Below are positions 1 to 8,692 of a stretch of 64,000 bases of DNA, in pieces. Position 1 is the first letter of the stretch. Every line of letters begins with the position of its first letter. The notes under the pieces are model-generated. The model worked only from the letters and a program-made list of their open reading frames with translations. It had not been told where the DNA came from and searched no databases. The position numbers and the translations under genes are program-made. Source of the stretch: Winogradskya humida (GTDB lineage Bacteria > Actinomycetota > Actinomycetes > Mycobacteriales > Micromonosporaceae); the NCBI RefSeq assembly GCF_016862215.1, contig NZ_BOMN01000087.1:62001-126000 (forward strand), in the 5' to 3' direction.

Positions 1-614
1 CCTTTGCCGGTCGCCATCCGCGTGTTCGCGTCGGCGTAGGCACGGTCGATCTGCGCGAGCCGGCTGTCGACGGCGGGTCTGGCCCGCACCGGCACGGCGG
101 GCAGCCGGTCACGGACGTCAGGACACGTCACCGCGGGAGTGGTCGAAGCCAGGGCCTGCTGCGTCTCGGCCCGCGACCGTACGGTCCTGTCGATCCGCAC
201 CACCGGCCAGAAGTACGAGGACCGGTCGCCGTTCGTGCAGGTCGTGCCGGAGGCAGCCAGATCGGCGTCGGACGATTTCGCGGTGATCGCCAGGTTGCCG
301 ACGAAATCGTGGACATGCTCCGCGCCGTTCGTGATTCCTGGCTGCGCGACCGGGTTGTCCGGGCTGAACTTGCCGTTGCCGTTGGTACCGCAGTCGACGG
401 TGAACGTACCGGTCGAGGCCCGGCGGCCCGGCCGGGGATTCACCACGTTGGGCTGGACCTTCTCGATCCGGACGAACTGGTCCCGCTCGGTGGAGGCATC
501 GGCGCTGCCCTTGCCTCCGCCGGAGACGAAGACGGCGGTCAGTGCCCCTGTCGCGGCCACGGCCGCCACAGCGATGGTGATCCTTACGGCGCTCCGGCGT
601 GATCTCTTCCGCAC
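1..614 (-). CDS. Secreted DUF1996-type protein, 3' end cut by window edge
   Basis: The reading frame runs leftwards from a GTG at 612-614 and stays open to the window edge (204 codons visible), so the C-terminus is missing. GAGGAG lies five bases upstream of the GTG. The N-terminus is basic (VRKRSRRS) followed by a hydrophobic segment, which indicates a signal peptide or membrane anchor. The middle has a Cys-containing strand, then GAEHVHDFVGN, then DRSSYFWPVVR. This His-x-His-Asp-Phe-x-Gly-Asn core with a downstream YFWPV is how I recognise DUF1996, a family of secreted proteins often found with lectin or carbohydrate-active domains. Its biochemical role is unknown. It is divergent from the DUF389 gene. 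Confidence 0.72.
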   Translation of the reverse strand, partial: MRKRSRRSAVRITIAVAAVAATGALTAVFVSGGGKGSADASTERDQFVRIEKVQPNVVNPRPGRRASTGTFTVDCGTNGNGKFSPDNPVAQPGITNGAEHVHDFVGNLAITAKSSDADLAASGTTCTNGDRSSYFWPVVRIDRTVRSRAETQQALASTTPAVTCPDVRDRLPAVPVRARPAVDSRLAQIDRAYADANTRMATGK

Positions 615-748
615 GCTGACTCCTCGCTGTTTCACCCGTTCGGCGGCCCGGGACCGGGTGCCGTCCTGCAGTACGGCGCGCGGACGCCTGCGGACCGGGG
701 GTGCCGGGGCATGTAAGAGGGCCGTAAGAAGTGAGCGAAAAGGACCCC

Positions 749-754
749 TACACT
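749..754 (+). promoter_or_regulatory. Probable -10 element of a leaderless promoter (DUF389 gene)
   Basis: TACACT ends seven bases before the ATG at 762, and no Shine-Dalgarno sequence sits in front of that ATG. This spacing is typical of actinobacterial leaderless mRNAs, where transcription starts at or very near the A of ATG. I see no convincing -35 hexamer. Confidence 0.4.
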
Positions 755-761
755 CGCGATC

Positions 762-1709
762 ATGCTGCATGTACGGGTGATCGCACCGAGCCGGGTCGCC
801 GAGCAGGCCCTGCGCCTGCTCGAGGCCGACGCCGCCGTCACGCACCTGGTCGTGCTGACCGGTGCCGCGCTGTCACCGCAGGGCGACGTGATCGAGTTCG
901 ACGTCGTACGCGAGGGTGCGAGTCCTGTTCTGGATCAGCTGCGCGAGCTCGGGCTCGACCGCGACGGTGCGATCATCATGGAACGGATCGACAGCACGAT
1001 GTCGGCGTCGGCGGACCGTGCGGAGCGTGAGGTTCCCGGTCTTGGTGTGGACGCGGTCGTGTGGCACGAGATAGAGCATCAGACCGGTGAGGAGACGGCG
1101 TTGTCCGCGTCGTTCCTGGCGTTCATGACGGTCGCGATGATCATCGCGGCGGTGGGGGTGTTGCTGGATCAGCCGATCCTGATCGTCGGGTCGATGGTGG
1201 TCGGCCCGGAGTTCGGTCCGCTCGCCGCCCTGTGCGTGGGCCTCGTCCAGCGCAAAGCCTGGCTGGTACGCCGCTCGGCGCTGGCGCTCGGGGTCGGTTT
1301 CCCGGTGGGCATGCTCGTCACGGTCGGGGCTGTGTGGCTGCTGACGATCGCCGGGCTGGTGGACAAGTCGATGCTGCTGGCCGACCGCCCGCTGACCGAG
1401 TTCATCTGGCGGCCTGACGCGCTGTCCTGGGTCATCGGCTTCCTGGGCGGGATCGCGGGGATCCTGTCGCTGACCTCGGCCAAGGCCGGCACGCTGGTCG
1501 GCGTGCTGATCTCCGTGACCACGATCCCGGCGGCGGCCAACGCCGTCGTCGCGCTGACCTACGGCGTCCGGGACGAGGCGGTCGGCTCGGCCCTGCAGCT
1601 GCTCATCAACCTGGCGGCGATCGTGCTCGGTGGGGTGCTCACCCTGCTGGTGCAGCACACGGCGTGGCGTGGGAACCGCAGGCCGGTGACGAACCCGCCG
1701 GACGAGTGA
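762..1709 (+). CDS. DUF389 family integral membrane protein
   Basis: This 315-residue protein has a soluble N-terminal part of about 110 residues followed by several hydrophobic helices. The motif around SFLAFMTVAMIIAAVGV and the segment with ILIVGSMVVGPEFGPL are characteristic of DUF389 (TIGR00341-type) membrane proteins, and the glycine-rich GFLGGIAGILSL helix also fits. The function of the family is unknown. The ATG is preceded by a TACACT -10-like box rather than a ribosome binding site, so a leaderless start is likely. It is a single gene: the upstream gene is divergent and the downstream gene is convergent. Confidence 0.85.
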   Translation: MLHVRVIAPSRVAEQALRLLEADAAVTHLVVLTGAALSPQGDVIEFDVVREGASPVLDQLRELGLDRDGAIIMERIDSTMSASADRAEREVPGLGVDAVVWHEIEHQTGEETALSASFLAFMTVAMIIAAVGVLLDQPILIVGSMVVGPEFGPLAALCVGLVQRKAWLVRRSALALGVGFPVGMLVTVGAVWLLTIAGLVDKSMLLADRPLTEFIWRPDALSWVIGFLGGIAGILSLTSAKAGTLVGVLISVTTIPAAANAVVALTYGVRDEAVGSALQLLINLAAIVLGGVLTLLVQHTAWRGNRRPVTNPPDE

Positions 1710-1749
1710 TCGCAGGGGCACACTCGCCCGGCCGGATCGTCCTCGCGGG

Positions 1750-3021
1750 TCAGGCGGCCGGCGTCCACCGTTGGGCCGCTGTGCCGTTGCAGGTGAAGAT
1801 CTGCAGCCGGGCTCCGTCGGTGGTGGAGCTTTCCGGGTCGTCCAGGCAGCGGCCCGACTGCGGGTTGACCAGCGACGAGTTGGTGCTGGTCACCCAGCGC
1901 TGGGCGCCGGAGCCGTTGCAGGTCCACAGCTGCACCTTCGTACGGTCGGCGGTGCCGCCGCTGCTGACGTCCAGGCACTTGCCGAGGGCGCGCAGGGTGC
2001 CACCCGCTCCCGGCGTGTACGCCCACGACTGGGCCCGCGAACCGTTGCAGCTCCACAGCTGAACCGCGGTGCCGTCGGCCGTGCCGGCGTTCGACACATC
2101 CACGCACTTGCCGGCGATGCCCGAGCGGAACTCGGCGGTGTGCAGCTGGCCGGTCGAGCCGAGCGCGGTCTCCACGGCTGCCGCAGCCGCCCGCATTCCG
2201 GCTTCGTTGGGGTGATACGCGGAGCGGCCCGCTGCCGGGTGTCCTGTCTCCACCCACGGTTCGGCGGCGCAGGCGTCGTGACCGTGACTGACGGCGGCGA
2301 GGTCGACGAGGGTCGCGCCGGTCGCCGATGCCGCGTTCGAGGTTGCTGTGGCGAGGCGGGTTGCGATGCTGCGTTCGTACGCCAATTGGTCGGCATTGAG
2401 CGGGACCCCGGTGCAGCCGCCGGAGTCCGGCAGGATGGTGAAGTAGTTGACCAGGTAGACGTGGGCGCTGGGGGCGGCGCTATGCACCGCGTTCACGACG
2501 TTTTCGAGGCGGCCGCCCAGTGCGGTGAAGGCCTGGTCGATCGCGTTGCGGTCGACGCCTGCGCAGTTGCTGCCACCGTCGGCCTGGCAGGTGTAGGCAC
2601 CGAGGCTGCCGAGGTAGTTCACGTCGTTGCCGCCGATGGTCACGGTGACCAGCTGGGTGCTGCTGCTGACCGCGTTGACCTGGGGTGGCTGACCGTTCTG
2701 GCTGGTGGTCAGCACGTTGGCCGTGGTGGCGCCGCTGCAGGAGACGTCGGTGAGGTTCGCGCCGATCTCGCGGGTCAGGACGCTGGGGTAGTTGTTGTCC
2801 GATCGGGAGCACGCGGAGGCGCCGGTGCCCGACTGCACGGGCTGGATTCCGGGGCCGGCGGCGAAGGAGCTGCCGATGGCGACGTAGTTGAGCCCGGACG
2901 CCGGGGCGGCGGCTGTCGGGGCGGCGGCTGTCTGGGCGGCGGCTGTCTGGGCGGGTGCGGCCGGAGCCGCCGTGGTCAGGGCCAGAACGGCGGCCAGCAG
3001 GACTTGTGGACCTGGCATCAC
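1750..3021 (-). CDS. Secreted SGNH/GDSL hydrolase with C-terminal ricin-B lectin domain
   Basis: This 423-residue extracellular protein has a signal peptide in the first 25 residues and an Ala/Thr-rich linker with repeated QTAAA/PTAAA units. The SGNH hydrolase domain follows: AIGSSFAAG gives the block I nucleophile (Ser52 in my count), VTIGGNDVNYLG is block III with the oxyanion Asn, and YHPNEAGM carries the block V catalytic His. The last 130 residues are a ricin-type beta-trefoil with three repeats, each holding a GKCVD/GKCLD/GRCLD and an NGS/NGT...QxW element. It is probably an esterase or lipase tethered to a polysaccharide. The exact substrate cannot be told from sequence. Confidence 0.9.
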   Translation of the reverse strand: MMPGPQVLLAAVLALTTAAPAAPAQTAAAQTAAAPTAAAPASGLNYVAIGSSFAAGPGIQPVQSGTGASACSRSDNNYPSVLTREIGANLTDVSCSGATTANVLTTSQNGQPPQVNAVSSSTQLVTVTIGGNDVNYLGSLGAYTCQADGGSNCAGVDRNAIDQAFTALGGRLENVVNAVHSAAPSAHVYLVNYFTILPDSGGCTGVPLNADQLAYERSIATRLATATSNAASATGATLVDLAAVSHGHDACAAEPWVETGHPAAGRSAYHPNEAGMRAAAAAVETALGSTGQLHTAEFRSGIAGKCVDVSNAGTADGTAVQLWSCNGSRAQSWAYTPGAGGTLRALGKCLDVSSGGTADRTKVQLWTCNGSGAQRWVTSTNSSLVNPQSGRCLDDPESSTTDGARLQIFTCNGTAAQRWTPAA

Positions 3022-3141
3022 ATACCTCCGGTGAATGAGGACGTCATACCGACATCGTTGTCATAAACGTCGATGTCCGCCACCGTTAGATCGATGTTGG
3101 CCTATCTGCACCCGTACGCTTCCTGATCAAGCAGAAACGCC

Positions 3142-3147
3142 TACCGT
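3142..3147 (+). promoter_or_regulatory. Probable -10 element of a leaderless promoter (NAD-binding oxidoreductase)
   Basis: TACCGT sits six bases upstream of the ATG at 3154, and the intervening bases contain no ribosome binding site. The placement is that of a -10 box for a leaderless transcript. No good -35 sequence is visible. Confidence 0.4.
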
Positions 3148-3153
3148 ACGACC

Positions 3154-4023
3154 ATGGTCATTGCATTTCTGGGGCTCGGCGTGATGGGCGAGCCGATGGC
3201 ACTCAACCTGGCCCGCGCCGGCACACCCCTGGTGGTGTGGAGCCGGCGCCGGCCGGCGAGCGACGAGCTGCGCGCCCTGATGGCACCGACCGCCGCCGAG
3301 GCCATCGCCCTCGCCGATGTGGTGCTGCTGATGCTGGCCAACGGTGCGGCCATCGACGCGGTTCTCGGCCGTGGCACCGAGCTCTTCGGTGCGGTCAAAG
3401 ACAAGATCATCGTTCATATGGGTACGACCGCAGCTGAGTATTCCGCAGGCCTCGCCACAGACGTGATCGCCGCGGGCGGCCGGTATGTGGAGGCACCGGT
3501 TTCCGGCTCGCGTAAACCGGCAGAGGCCGCTCAGCTCGTCACCATGCTGGCCGGTGAGCCGGACGACGTGGCGGTTGTCCGGCCCCTGCTGGCACCGATG
3601 GTCCGCGACGCGATCGAGTGCGGCCCGGTCCCTCAGGGCCTGCTGATGAAACTGGCGGTCAACGTCTACCTGATCAACCTGGTGACGGGGCTGGCCGAGG
3701 CGTACCACTTCGCCGAACGGCACGGCCTCGACCTGGAACGGCTGACGGCGGTGCTCAACGCCGGCCAGATGGCCAGCGACATCTCCCGGATCAAGACGGT
3801 GAAGCTGCGCGACCGCGAGTTCGGGGTGCAGGCCGCGATCCGCGACGTCCACTACAACAGCGAGCTGGTGGCCGACGCCGCCCGGCGGGCCGGGATCGCG
3901 TCGCCGCTGCTCGACGTGTGCGAGCAGTTGTTCGGCGAGGCGGTCGCCCAGGGTCACGGTGGCGCTGACATGGCCGGGGTCGTCACCGCACTTGAAGCGC
4001 GTACCCGTCAGATCTCGCCTTAG
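3154..4023 (+). CDS. NAD(P)-dependent beta-hydroxyacid dehydrogenase (3-hydroxyisobutyrate dehydrogenase / imine reductase family)
   Basis: The 289-residue protein opens directly with a Rossmann dinucleotide-binding motif, LGLGVMGEPMALNLARAG, which is the usual N-terminus of this family. APVSGSRKPAEAAQL is the substrate-binding loop, and LLMKLAVNVYLIN carries the conserved catalytic Lys in its N-x4-K-like helix. The C-terminal half is the all-helical dimerisation domain. Beta-hydroxyacid dehydrogenases, glyoxylate reductases and imine reductases share this fold, and I cannot separate them here. The stop codon overlaps the convergent MerR gene by four bases. Confidence 0.82.
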   Translation: MVIAFLGLGVMGEPMALNLARAGTPLVVWSRRRPASDELRALMAPTAAEAIALADVVLLMLANGAAIDAVLGRGTELFGAVKDKIIVHMGTTAAEYSAGLATDVIAAGGRYVEAPVSGSRKPAEAAQLVTMLAGEPDDVAVVRPLLAPMVRDAIECGPVPQGLLMKLAVNVYLINLVTGLAEAYHFAERHGLDLERLTAVLNAGQMASDISRIKTVKLRDREFGVQAAIRDVHYNSELVADAARRAGIASPLLDVCEQLFGEAVAQGHGGADMAGVVTALEARTRQISP

Positions 4024-4388
4024 GGCTCGGTGGTGCAGGCGCCGGGGACGGTGGCGATGACGATGACCTCGTCGAGGCGGGTGAGGCGGGCCTGGAGTTC
4101 CTTGATCTCGCGGGCCAGGCGCTGCCGCTCGTTGTGCAGCATCGTGACCGCCTCGGCGGGGGCCTCGCGGTTCTCGACGCAGGGAATCAGCACGGCGACG
4201 TCGCGGCTCGACAGGCCGGCCGAGTAGAGGTGCTGGATCAGCTCGACGCGTTCCTCCGCGTTCTCGGTGTAGACGCGCTGACCGCTGGTGGTACGAGCGG
4301 CGGCCCGCAACAGGCCCTGCTGCTCGTAGTAGCGCAGCGCGCGGGTGCTGACCCCGGCCCGGGCGGCCAGGTCGCGGATATGGATCAC
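4020..4388 (-). CDS. MerR family transcriptional regulator
   Basis: This is a 122-residue MerR protein starting at a GTG. The N-terminal winged helix reads IRDLAARAGVSTRALRYYEQQGLL, with the following RTTSGQRVY wing, and a coiled-coil dimerisation helix follows (LHNERQRLAREIKELQARLTRLDEV). A single Cys occurs in the effector region (IPCVEN) and another near the C-terminus, so it is not an obvious metal- or thiol-sensing type. It is divergent from the SDR gene at 4482 and probably controls it through the palindrome at 4416-4433. Confidence 0.88.
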   Translation of the reverse strand: MIHIRDLAARAGVSTRALRYYEQQGLLRAAARTTSGQRVYTENAEERVELIQHLYSAGLSSRDVAVLIPCVENREAPAEAVTMLHNERQRLAREIKELQARLTRLDEVIVIATVPGACTTEP

Positions 4389-4415
4389 GGTGCCTCCAGC
4401 AGATGTCGGGCTTGT

Positions 4416-4433
4416 GTTGACGCCGGCGTCAAC
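4416..4433. promoter_or_regulatory. Perfect 18-bp palindrome, likely MerR operator
   Basis: GTTGACGCCGGCGTCAAC reads identically on both strands and lies in the divergent gap between merR (start 4388) and the SDR gene (start 4482). It embeds a TTGACG -35-like hexamer in both directions. MerR-type activators typically bind a dyad between or overlapping the -35 and -10 elements, so this is the best candidate operator. Confidence 0.6.
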
Positions 4434-4481
4434 TCATACCGTAGGCCGGTCGATATCACCTACTACGCGGGAGTTGCCGCC

Positions 4482-5183
4482 ATGGATATCAAGGACTCAG
4501 TCGCACTCGTCACCGGTGCCAACCGCGGGCTCGGACGGCATCTCGCGCAGCAGTTGCTGGAACGCGGAGCGGCCAAGGTCTACGCGACCGCCCGCCGCCC
4601 CGAACTCGTCGACCTCCCGGGGGTGGAGGTGCTCCGCCTGGACATCACCGACCCCGAGTCGGTGGCGCAGGCAGCAGCCGCCGCGCAGGACGTCACCCTG
4701 CTGGTCAATAACGCGGGCATCGCGACGTTCGCCGACCTGGTCACCGGCGACAAGGCTGCCATCCGGCTCGAGCTGGAGACGGCTTTCTGGGGGACCCTGG
4801 AGATGGTCCGGGCCTTCGCGCCGATCCTCAGGGCGAACGGGGGCGGGGCGATCGTCAACCTGAACTCCGCGATGTCCTGGGTCGCCGCGGACCGGGCCAA
4901 TGCCTACCACGTGGCGAAGGCGGCGCAGTGGGCGCTGACCAGCGGAGTCCGGCTCGAGCTGGCGTCGCAGAACACGCGCGTGGCCGGCGTGTATCTGGGC
5001 ATGACGGACACCGGTCACCAGCAGTGGTGGGACGGCCCGATGGGCGACCCGGCCGTCGCGGTCGGCGCCATGCTCGACGGGCTCGAGGCGGACCAGTTGG
5101 AGATCCTCGTCGACGACCTCGCCACCGGGGCGAAGGCCGCGTTGTCGGCCGACCCGCGCGACTTCTACCCGGCGGCCGCCTGA
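4482..5183 (+). CDS. Short-chain dehydrogenase/reductase (SDR)
   Basis: This is a 233-residue classical SDR. VALVTGANRGLGRHLAQQL is the NAD(P)-binding TGxxxGxG motif, LVNNAGIA is the structural NNAG motif, SAMSW holds the catalytic Ser, and YHVAKAA is the YxxxK pair. The start chosen is the ATG at 4482, which has GGGAG upstream; the frame stays open further left but that part lies inside merR. The substrate is unknown. The divergent MerR gene and the MerR-type dyad suggest chemically induced expression, perhaps against an aldehyde or xenobiotic. Confidence 0.87.
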   Translation: MDIKDSVALVTGANRGLGRHLAQQLLERGAAKVYATARRPELVDLPGVEVLRLDITDPESVAQAAAAAQDVTLLVNNAGIATFADLVTGDKAAIRLELETAFWGTLEMVRAFAPILRANGGGAIVNLNSAMSWVAADRANAYHVAKAAQWALTSGVRLELASQNTRVAGVYLGMTDTGHQQWWDGPMGDPAVAVGAMLDGLEADQLEILVDDLATGAKAALSADPRDFYPAAA

Positions 5184-5296
5184 CGGGTCCGTGAGGGGGG
5201 TTCTGGCGTTACCTGAATCGGTGGAGACTCCCAGGTCTTCGTGATCGGCGGTTCCCTGTAGGCGGACCACGAATCACGAGGAAAGGCCACACCCCG

Positions 5297-6331
5297 ATGC
5301 GAGCGACATATATGTACGGTGCCGGCGACGTACGTGTGATCGATGTGCCGGACCCGAAGATCGAAGAGCCCACCGACGCGGTCGTACGCATCGTCGCGGC
5401 GTGTGTCTGCGGCAGCGACCTGCACCCGTACCGGAGCATGCCTGGTAGTGGGAAGGGCACGCCGATGGGTCACGAGTTCGTCGGCGTGGTCGAGGAGACC
5501 GGATCGGTCGTGTCGGGCGTGCAGACCGGTGACCTGGTCATCGCGCCGTTCGCGTGGCAGGACAACACCTGCGAGTTCTGCCGGGAGGGGTTCCAGACCT
5601 CGTGCCGGCACGGCGGGTTCTGGGCGGCCGGCGGCATCGGTGGCGGTCAGGCCGAGGCGGTCCGGGTGCCATTGGCGGACGGTACGCTGGTCAAGGCGCC
5701 GGTCGGCGAAGATTCCGCGCTCATGCCCTCGTTGCTGACGCTGTCGGACGTGTTCGCCACCGGTCACCACGCCGCAGTGCGCGCCGGCGTCAACCAGCGC
5801 ACCACCGTCACGGTGATCGGGGACGGCGCGGTCGGGCTGCTCGCGGTGCTGTCGGCCAGGCGGCTCGGTGCGGAGCGGATCATTCTCATGGGCCGGCACA
5901 AGACGCGTACCGATCTGGGTCTGGAGTTCGGCGCGACCGAGGTCGTCGCCGAGCGCGGCGAGGAAGGCATCGCGAAGGTGCTGGAGCTGACCGGCGGCGA
6001 CGGCACCCACACCGTCCTCGAATGCGTCGGGCACAAGCCGGCGTACGAGCAGGCCCTCGGTGTCGCCCGGGTGGGTGGTGTGATCAGCCGGGTCGGCGTG
6101 CCGCAGTACGACGACGGCGACATCGGCTGGAACCTGTTCGGCCGTAACCTCACCCTGACCGGTGGGCCCGCTCCGGTCCGCCACTACATCGACGAGCTGC
6201 TGCCCGACGTACTCAGGGGTGCGATCAATCCGGGCAAGGTCTTCGACCGTACGGTCCCCCTGGAGCAGACCCCCGACGGCTACCGGGCGATGGACGACCG
6301 CGACGCCCTCAAAGTCCTCATCCAGCTCTGA
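5297..6331 (+). CDS. Zinc-dependent alcohol dehydrogenase (MDR superfamily)
   Basis: This 344-residue medium-chain dehydrogenase has CVCGSDLHPY (first zinc ligand), GHEFVGVVEETG (zinc His-Glu motif), a structural-zinc lobe CEFCREGFQTSC with three of the usual four Cys, and the VIGDGAVGLLAVLSARRLGA nucleotide-binding motif. The family oxidises or reduces alcohols and aldehydes with NAD(P). It is followed after 11 bases by a small cupin gene, so the two are probably co-transcribed. The SDR just upstream runs in the same direction and may belong to the same detoxification group. Confidence 0.88.
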   Translation: MRATYMYGAGDVRVIDVPDPKIEEPTDAVVRIVAACVCGSDLHPYRSMPGSGKGTPMGHEFVGVVEETGSVVSGVQTGDLVIAPFAWQDNTCEFCREGFQTSCRHGGFWAAGGIGGGQAEAVRVPLADGTLVKAPVGEDSALMPSLLTLSDVFATGHHAAVRAGVNQRTTVTVIGDGAVGLLAVLSARRLGAERIILMGRHKTRTDLGLEFGATEVVAERGEEGIAKVLELTGGDGTHTVLECVGHKPAYEQALGVARVGGVISRVGVPQYDDGDIGWNLFGRNLTLTGGPAPVRHYIDELLPDVLRGAINPGKVFDRTVPLEQTPDGYRAMDDRDALKVLIQL

Positions 6332-6342
6332 GCGAGGAAACC

Positions 6343-6762
6343 ATGGAAAAGCTGAGCAAGCAGGATTCGGTCAAGGGACCGGAGAAGATGTTCACCGGTG
6401 ACGTGTACTTCGACGTCATCGCCGCCGGGACGGAACCGTCACGGGTACGGGTCAACACCGTACGGTTCGCACCCGGCGCCCGCACCGCCTGGCACAGCCA
6501 CGCGGTCGGGCAGACACTGCACGTCACCGAGGGGATCGGCCTGGTGCAGGCCCGCGACGGCGAGATCATCGTCATGCGCCCGGGTGACACGGTCCACACC
6601 CCGCCGGGCGAATGGCACTGGCACGGCGCCGCCCCCACCCACTTCATGACCCACCTGGCGATCTGGGAGGGCACCGGCGACGGCAGCCCGGAAAGCACCT
6701 GGGGCGAACTCGTCACCGACGCCGAGTACGGCAGGGGAGTACTTCCGACCGATACTCCCTGA
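6343..6762 (+). CDS. Small cupin-domain protein
   Basis: This 139-residue single-domain cupin has the metal-binding motif 1 as APGARTAWHSHAVGQTLHV and motif 2 as MRPGDTVHTPPGEWHWHGAAP. The two His of motif 1 and the His of motif 2 are present, so a metal site is likely. Similar small cupins include gamma-carboxymuconolactone-decarboxylase-associated cupins and (R)-mandelonitrile lyase-like proteins. It lies 11 bases after the alcohol dehydrogenase and has AGGA shortly before its ATG. Confidence 0.8.
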   Translation: MEKLSKQDSVKGPEKMFTGDVYFDVIAAGTEPSRVRVNTVRFAPGARTAWHSHAVGQTLHVTEGIGLVQARDGEIIVMRPGDTVHTPPGEWHWHGAAPTHFMTHLAIWEGTGDGSPESTWGELVTDAEYGRGVLPTDTP

Positions 6763-6924
6763 CCTGCGGCTTTTCGCGATCGGGCCGGTGGTCTTCGCAC
6801 GCGGGCGCCGGCCCGGTACCACCATTACCACCACGATCTGCGCATACCGCTGGCCGCACGTGACGATGCGGTGACCGGTTCGTTACGGTCAGGCCTCGCC
6901 CGTACCCGGAAGGGCAGGCATCGG

Positions 6925-7677
6925 ATGACCAGCGAGAACGATCAGGTGACGGCGGCCTGGTTCGACGTGATGCACGCCTTCGCCGTCCACACCACCGGCG
7001 GGCGTAGTGAGTCAGGCCCCGGTGGCACCCGGTTGTTCGTCACGGCCAATGACATCTCGCTGGAGAACGGCGTGTTCAGCCCCGGCGAACCGGACGAGGC
7101 CGAGGTCGCGGTGATGGCCCGCCGCATGGCGGGTTCCGGGTGGGACTTCTGCCTTCAGGTACGAGGTGAGCCCGGCCCCGGAATCCTCCGCGTCGCCGAC
7201 GATCACGGCCTGCGCGAACGCGAGGTGCTACCGCTGATGTCCTGCTCGGCCGCGGGCGTCCGATACGCGACGGCGCCGAGGTCCACGGCGGTCATCGACG
7301 TCGTCAAGGTCAGCGATGCGGAGCACTACGCGGTCACCATGGCGGCGGCTTTCGAGGCACCACGCGACGTTTTCGGCGCGCTGCTCGACGGTGAGCTGAA
7401 AGCGAGTGGCTGCACGGGCTATATCGCCGTCCACAACGGTGTCGCCGTGGGAACGGGCCTCGGCGCGATGTCCGGTGACCAACTCGGGATCTACAACATA
7501 GGTACGCTGCCGGAGCACCGCCACCGCGGCCACGGCCGGGCAATCAGCGAACGGGTCCTCCGCGATGGATTCGCAGCCGGCGCCACCCGCGCCTTCCTGC
7601 AATCCAGCACCGAAGCCGTGCCGTTGTACGAGTCCCTCGGCTTCCGCACTCTGGAGACCTGGACCTACCTGTACTGA
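6925..7677 (+). CDS. GNAT family N-acetyltransferase
   Basis: In this 250-residue protein the C-terminal 110 residues carry a GNAT fold: IGTLPEHRHRGHGRAISERVL is the acetyl-CoA pyrophosphate-binding motif A (R/Q-x-x-G-x-G/A) and VPLYESLGFRTLETWTYL is the terminal motif B. The first half is more divergent, possibly a second degenerate GNAT lobe. The ATG at 6925 is chosen because AGGGCAGG precedes it; an upstream in-frame GTG at 6871 has no such signal. The acceptor substrate is unknown. Confidence 0.8.
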   Translation: MTSENDQVTAAWFDVMHAFAVHTTGGRSESGPGGTRLFVTANDISLENGVFSPGEPDEAEVAVMARRMAGSGWDFCLQVRGEPGPGILRVADDHGLREREVLPLMSCSAAGVRYATAPRSTAVIDVVKVSDAEHYAVTMAAAFEAPRDVFGALLDGELKASGCTGYIAVHNGVAVGTGLGAMSGDQLGIYNIGTLPEHRHRGHGRAISERVLRDGFAAGATRAFLQSSTEAVPLYESLGFRTLETWTYLY

Positions 7678-7699
7678 CGACTGATCAACGTCAGGAGCG

Positions 7700-8411
7700 T
7701 CACGGCGTGCCGGGGTCTTCCACTCCCCAGAGGGCCAGCACGGCGCTGCGCTCGGCTGGATCAGTCAGCCACCGTCCAGCTTTCCCCTTATCGGAGGGCA
7801 GGTCGCTGTTCAGGTTCACCAGGGCTCTACGGACAGCGGCGTTGGTGACCCGGCGATGCCGGTGATCCCGGCGGTACAAGGCCATGTAGCGACTTTTCTG
7901 GCTTCCGAACTCGCCGGGCGTACAGTCCACCCGGCGGCCAACACTGGTGACGTGATGGCCTCGGACATCGACCACGATCTCACCGACCCGCAGCATGGTC
8001 TGCGGCTCGGCGGGCGTCCACCGGGTCCGGCGCAGCATCGTGCGGACCCGCGCCATCAGCTCGCGCGGGTTGTACGGCTTCATCAGGTAGTCGTCCGCAC
8101 CGGCGTCGAGGCCGAGCAGCAGGTCGTCCTCGTCGCGGCGAGCGGTCAGCATCAGCACCGGGACGTTGCTCTCCCGGCGCAGCACCCGGCAGACCTCGAT
8201 GCCGTTGAGCTGGGGCATCATCACATCGAGCACGAGCAGGTCCGGCCGGGACCGCCGGACCTCCTCGATCGCGTCCACGCCGCCATGCACGACCGGGGCG
8301 CGGTATCCGCTCGCCTCCAGATACCGCCGGACCACCTCGGCCTGCCGGAGGTCATCCTCGGCGCCGGCCTTGCTCCGGGAGAGGCCGCCGGCGAAGCCGA
8401 TCTTTCGGTGA
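7700..8411 (-). pseudogene. Decayed OmpR-type response regulator (both ends damaged)
   Basis: Reading leftwards, the frame contains an almost complete receiver domain: AEDDLRQAEVVRRYLEASGY (acidic pocket), LLVLDVMMPQLNGIEV (phospho-acceptor Asp) and GADDYLMKPYNPREL (conserved Lys). The usual N-terminal strand and a start codon before the acidic pocket are gone. The frame begins right after a stop codon with unrelated sequence (VHRKIGFAGGLSRSKAGA), and the only start left is an internal GTG at 8335 that would omit the acidic residues. The C-terminal winged helix begins (LRVGEIVVDVRGHHV...CTPGEF) and then changes to unrelated basic sequence at about 7895. Deletion or recombination at both ends is the simplest reading. 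Confidence 0.65.
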
Positions 8412-8413
8412 AC

Positions 8414-8692
8414 TCAGAACGGTGCCGGCCCACGGCCTGCCAGCGACATCATGAGCTGCGACGCAAGAAACTTGCGCACGCCGGTGACGGCAACCGCTCC
8501 GGTCTGCTCGTAGGGCAGTTCCAGCTGCACTTCGTCGCTGACGTCCTGAAGCTCTGCGGTGGCTTGATTCGGGCGGAAGGTGCCGCTCCAGGTGGTCTGA
8601 CCGCCACTGTAGTTCGTGCTGAGTGAAGCCATACCGGCGAACGGGGTCCCATCGGCGAGGATCAGCCTGGCCGGGCCTGAGTAGGTCGTCAT
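8414..8692 (-). CDS. Small beta-rich hypothetical protein
   Basis: This 92-residue protein of unknown family begins MTTYSGPARLILADGTPF and continues with alternating polar/hydrophobic residues and many Gly/Thr/Ser, which suggests a small all-beta fold. Its ATG overlaps the stop of the 42-residue gene upstream (ATGA at 8689-8692), so the two are translationally coupled. The decayed response regulator starts immediately after its stop codon. Confidence 0.55.
   Translation of the reverse strand: MTTYSGPARLILADGTPFAGMASLSTNYSGGQTTWSGTFRPNQATAELQDVSDEVQLELPYEQTGAVAVTGVRKFLASQLMMSLAGRGPAPF

Noticed and set aside
873..1721. 282-codon minus-strand frame opposite DUF389
   Set aside because: Antisense shadow with Arg/Gln/His-rich product; DUF389 motifs lie on the plus strand.
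7856..8626. 256-codon plus-strand frame opposite the response regulator relic
   Set aside because: The receiver-domain motifs are on the minus strand; this frame is its shadow.
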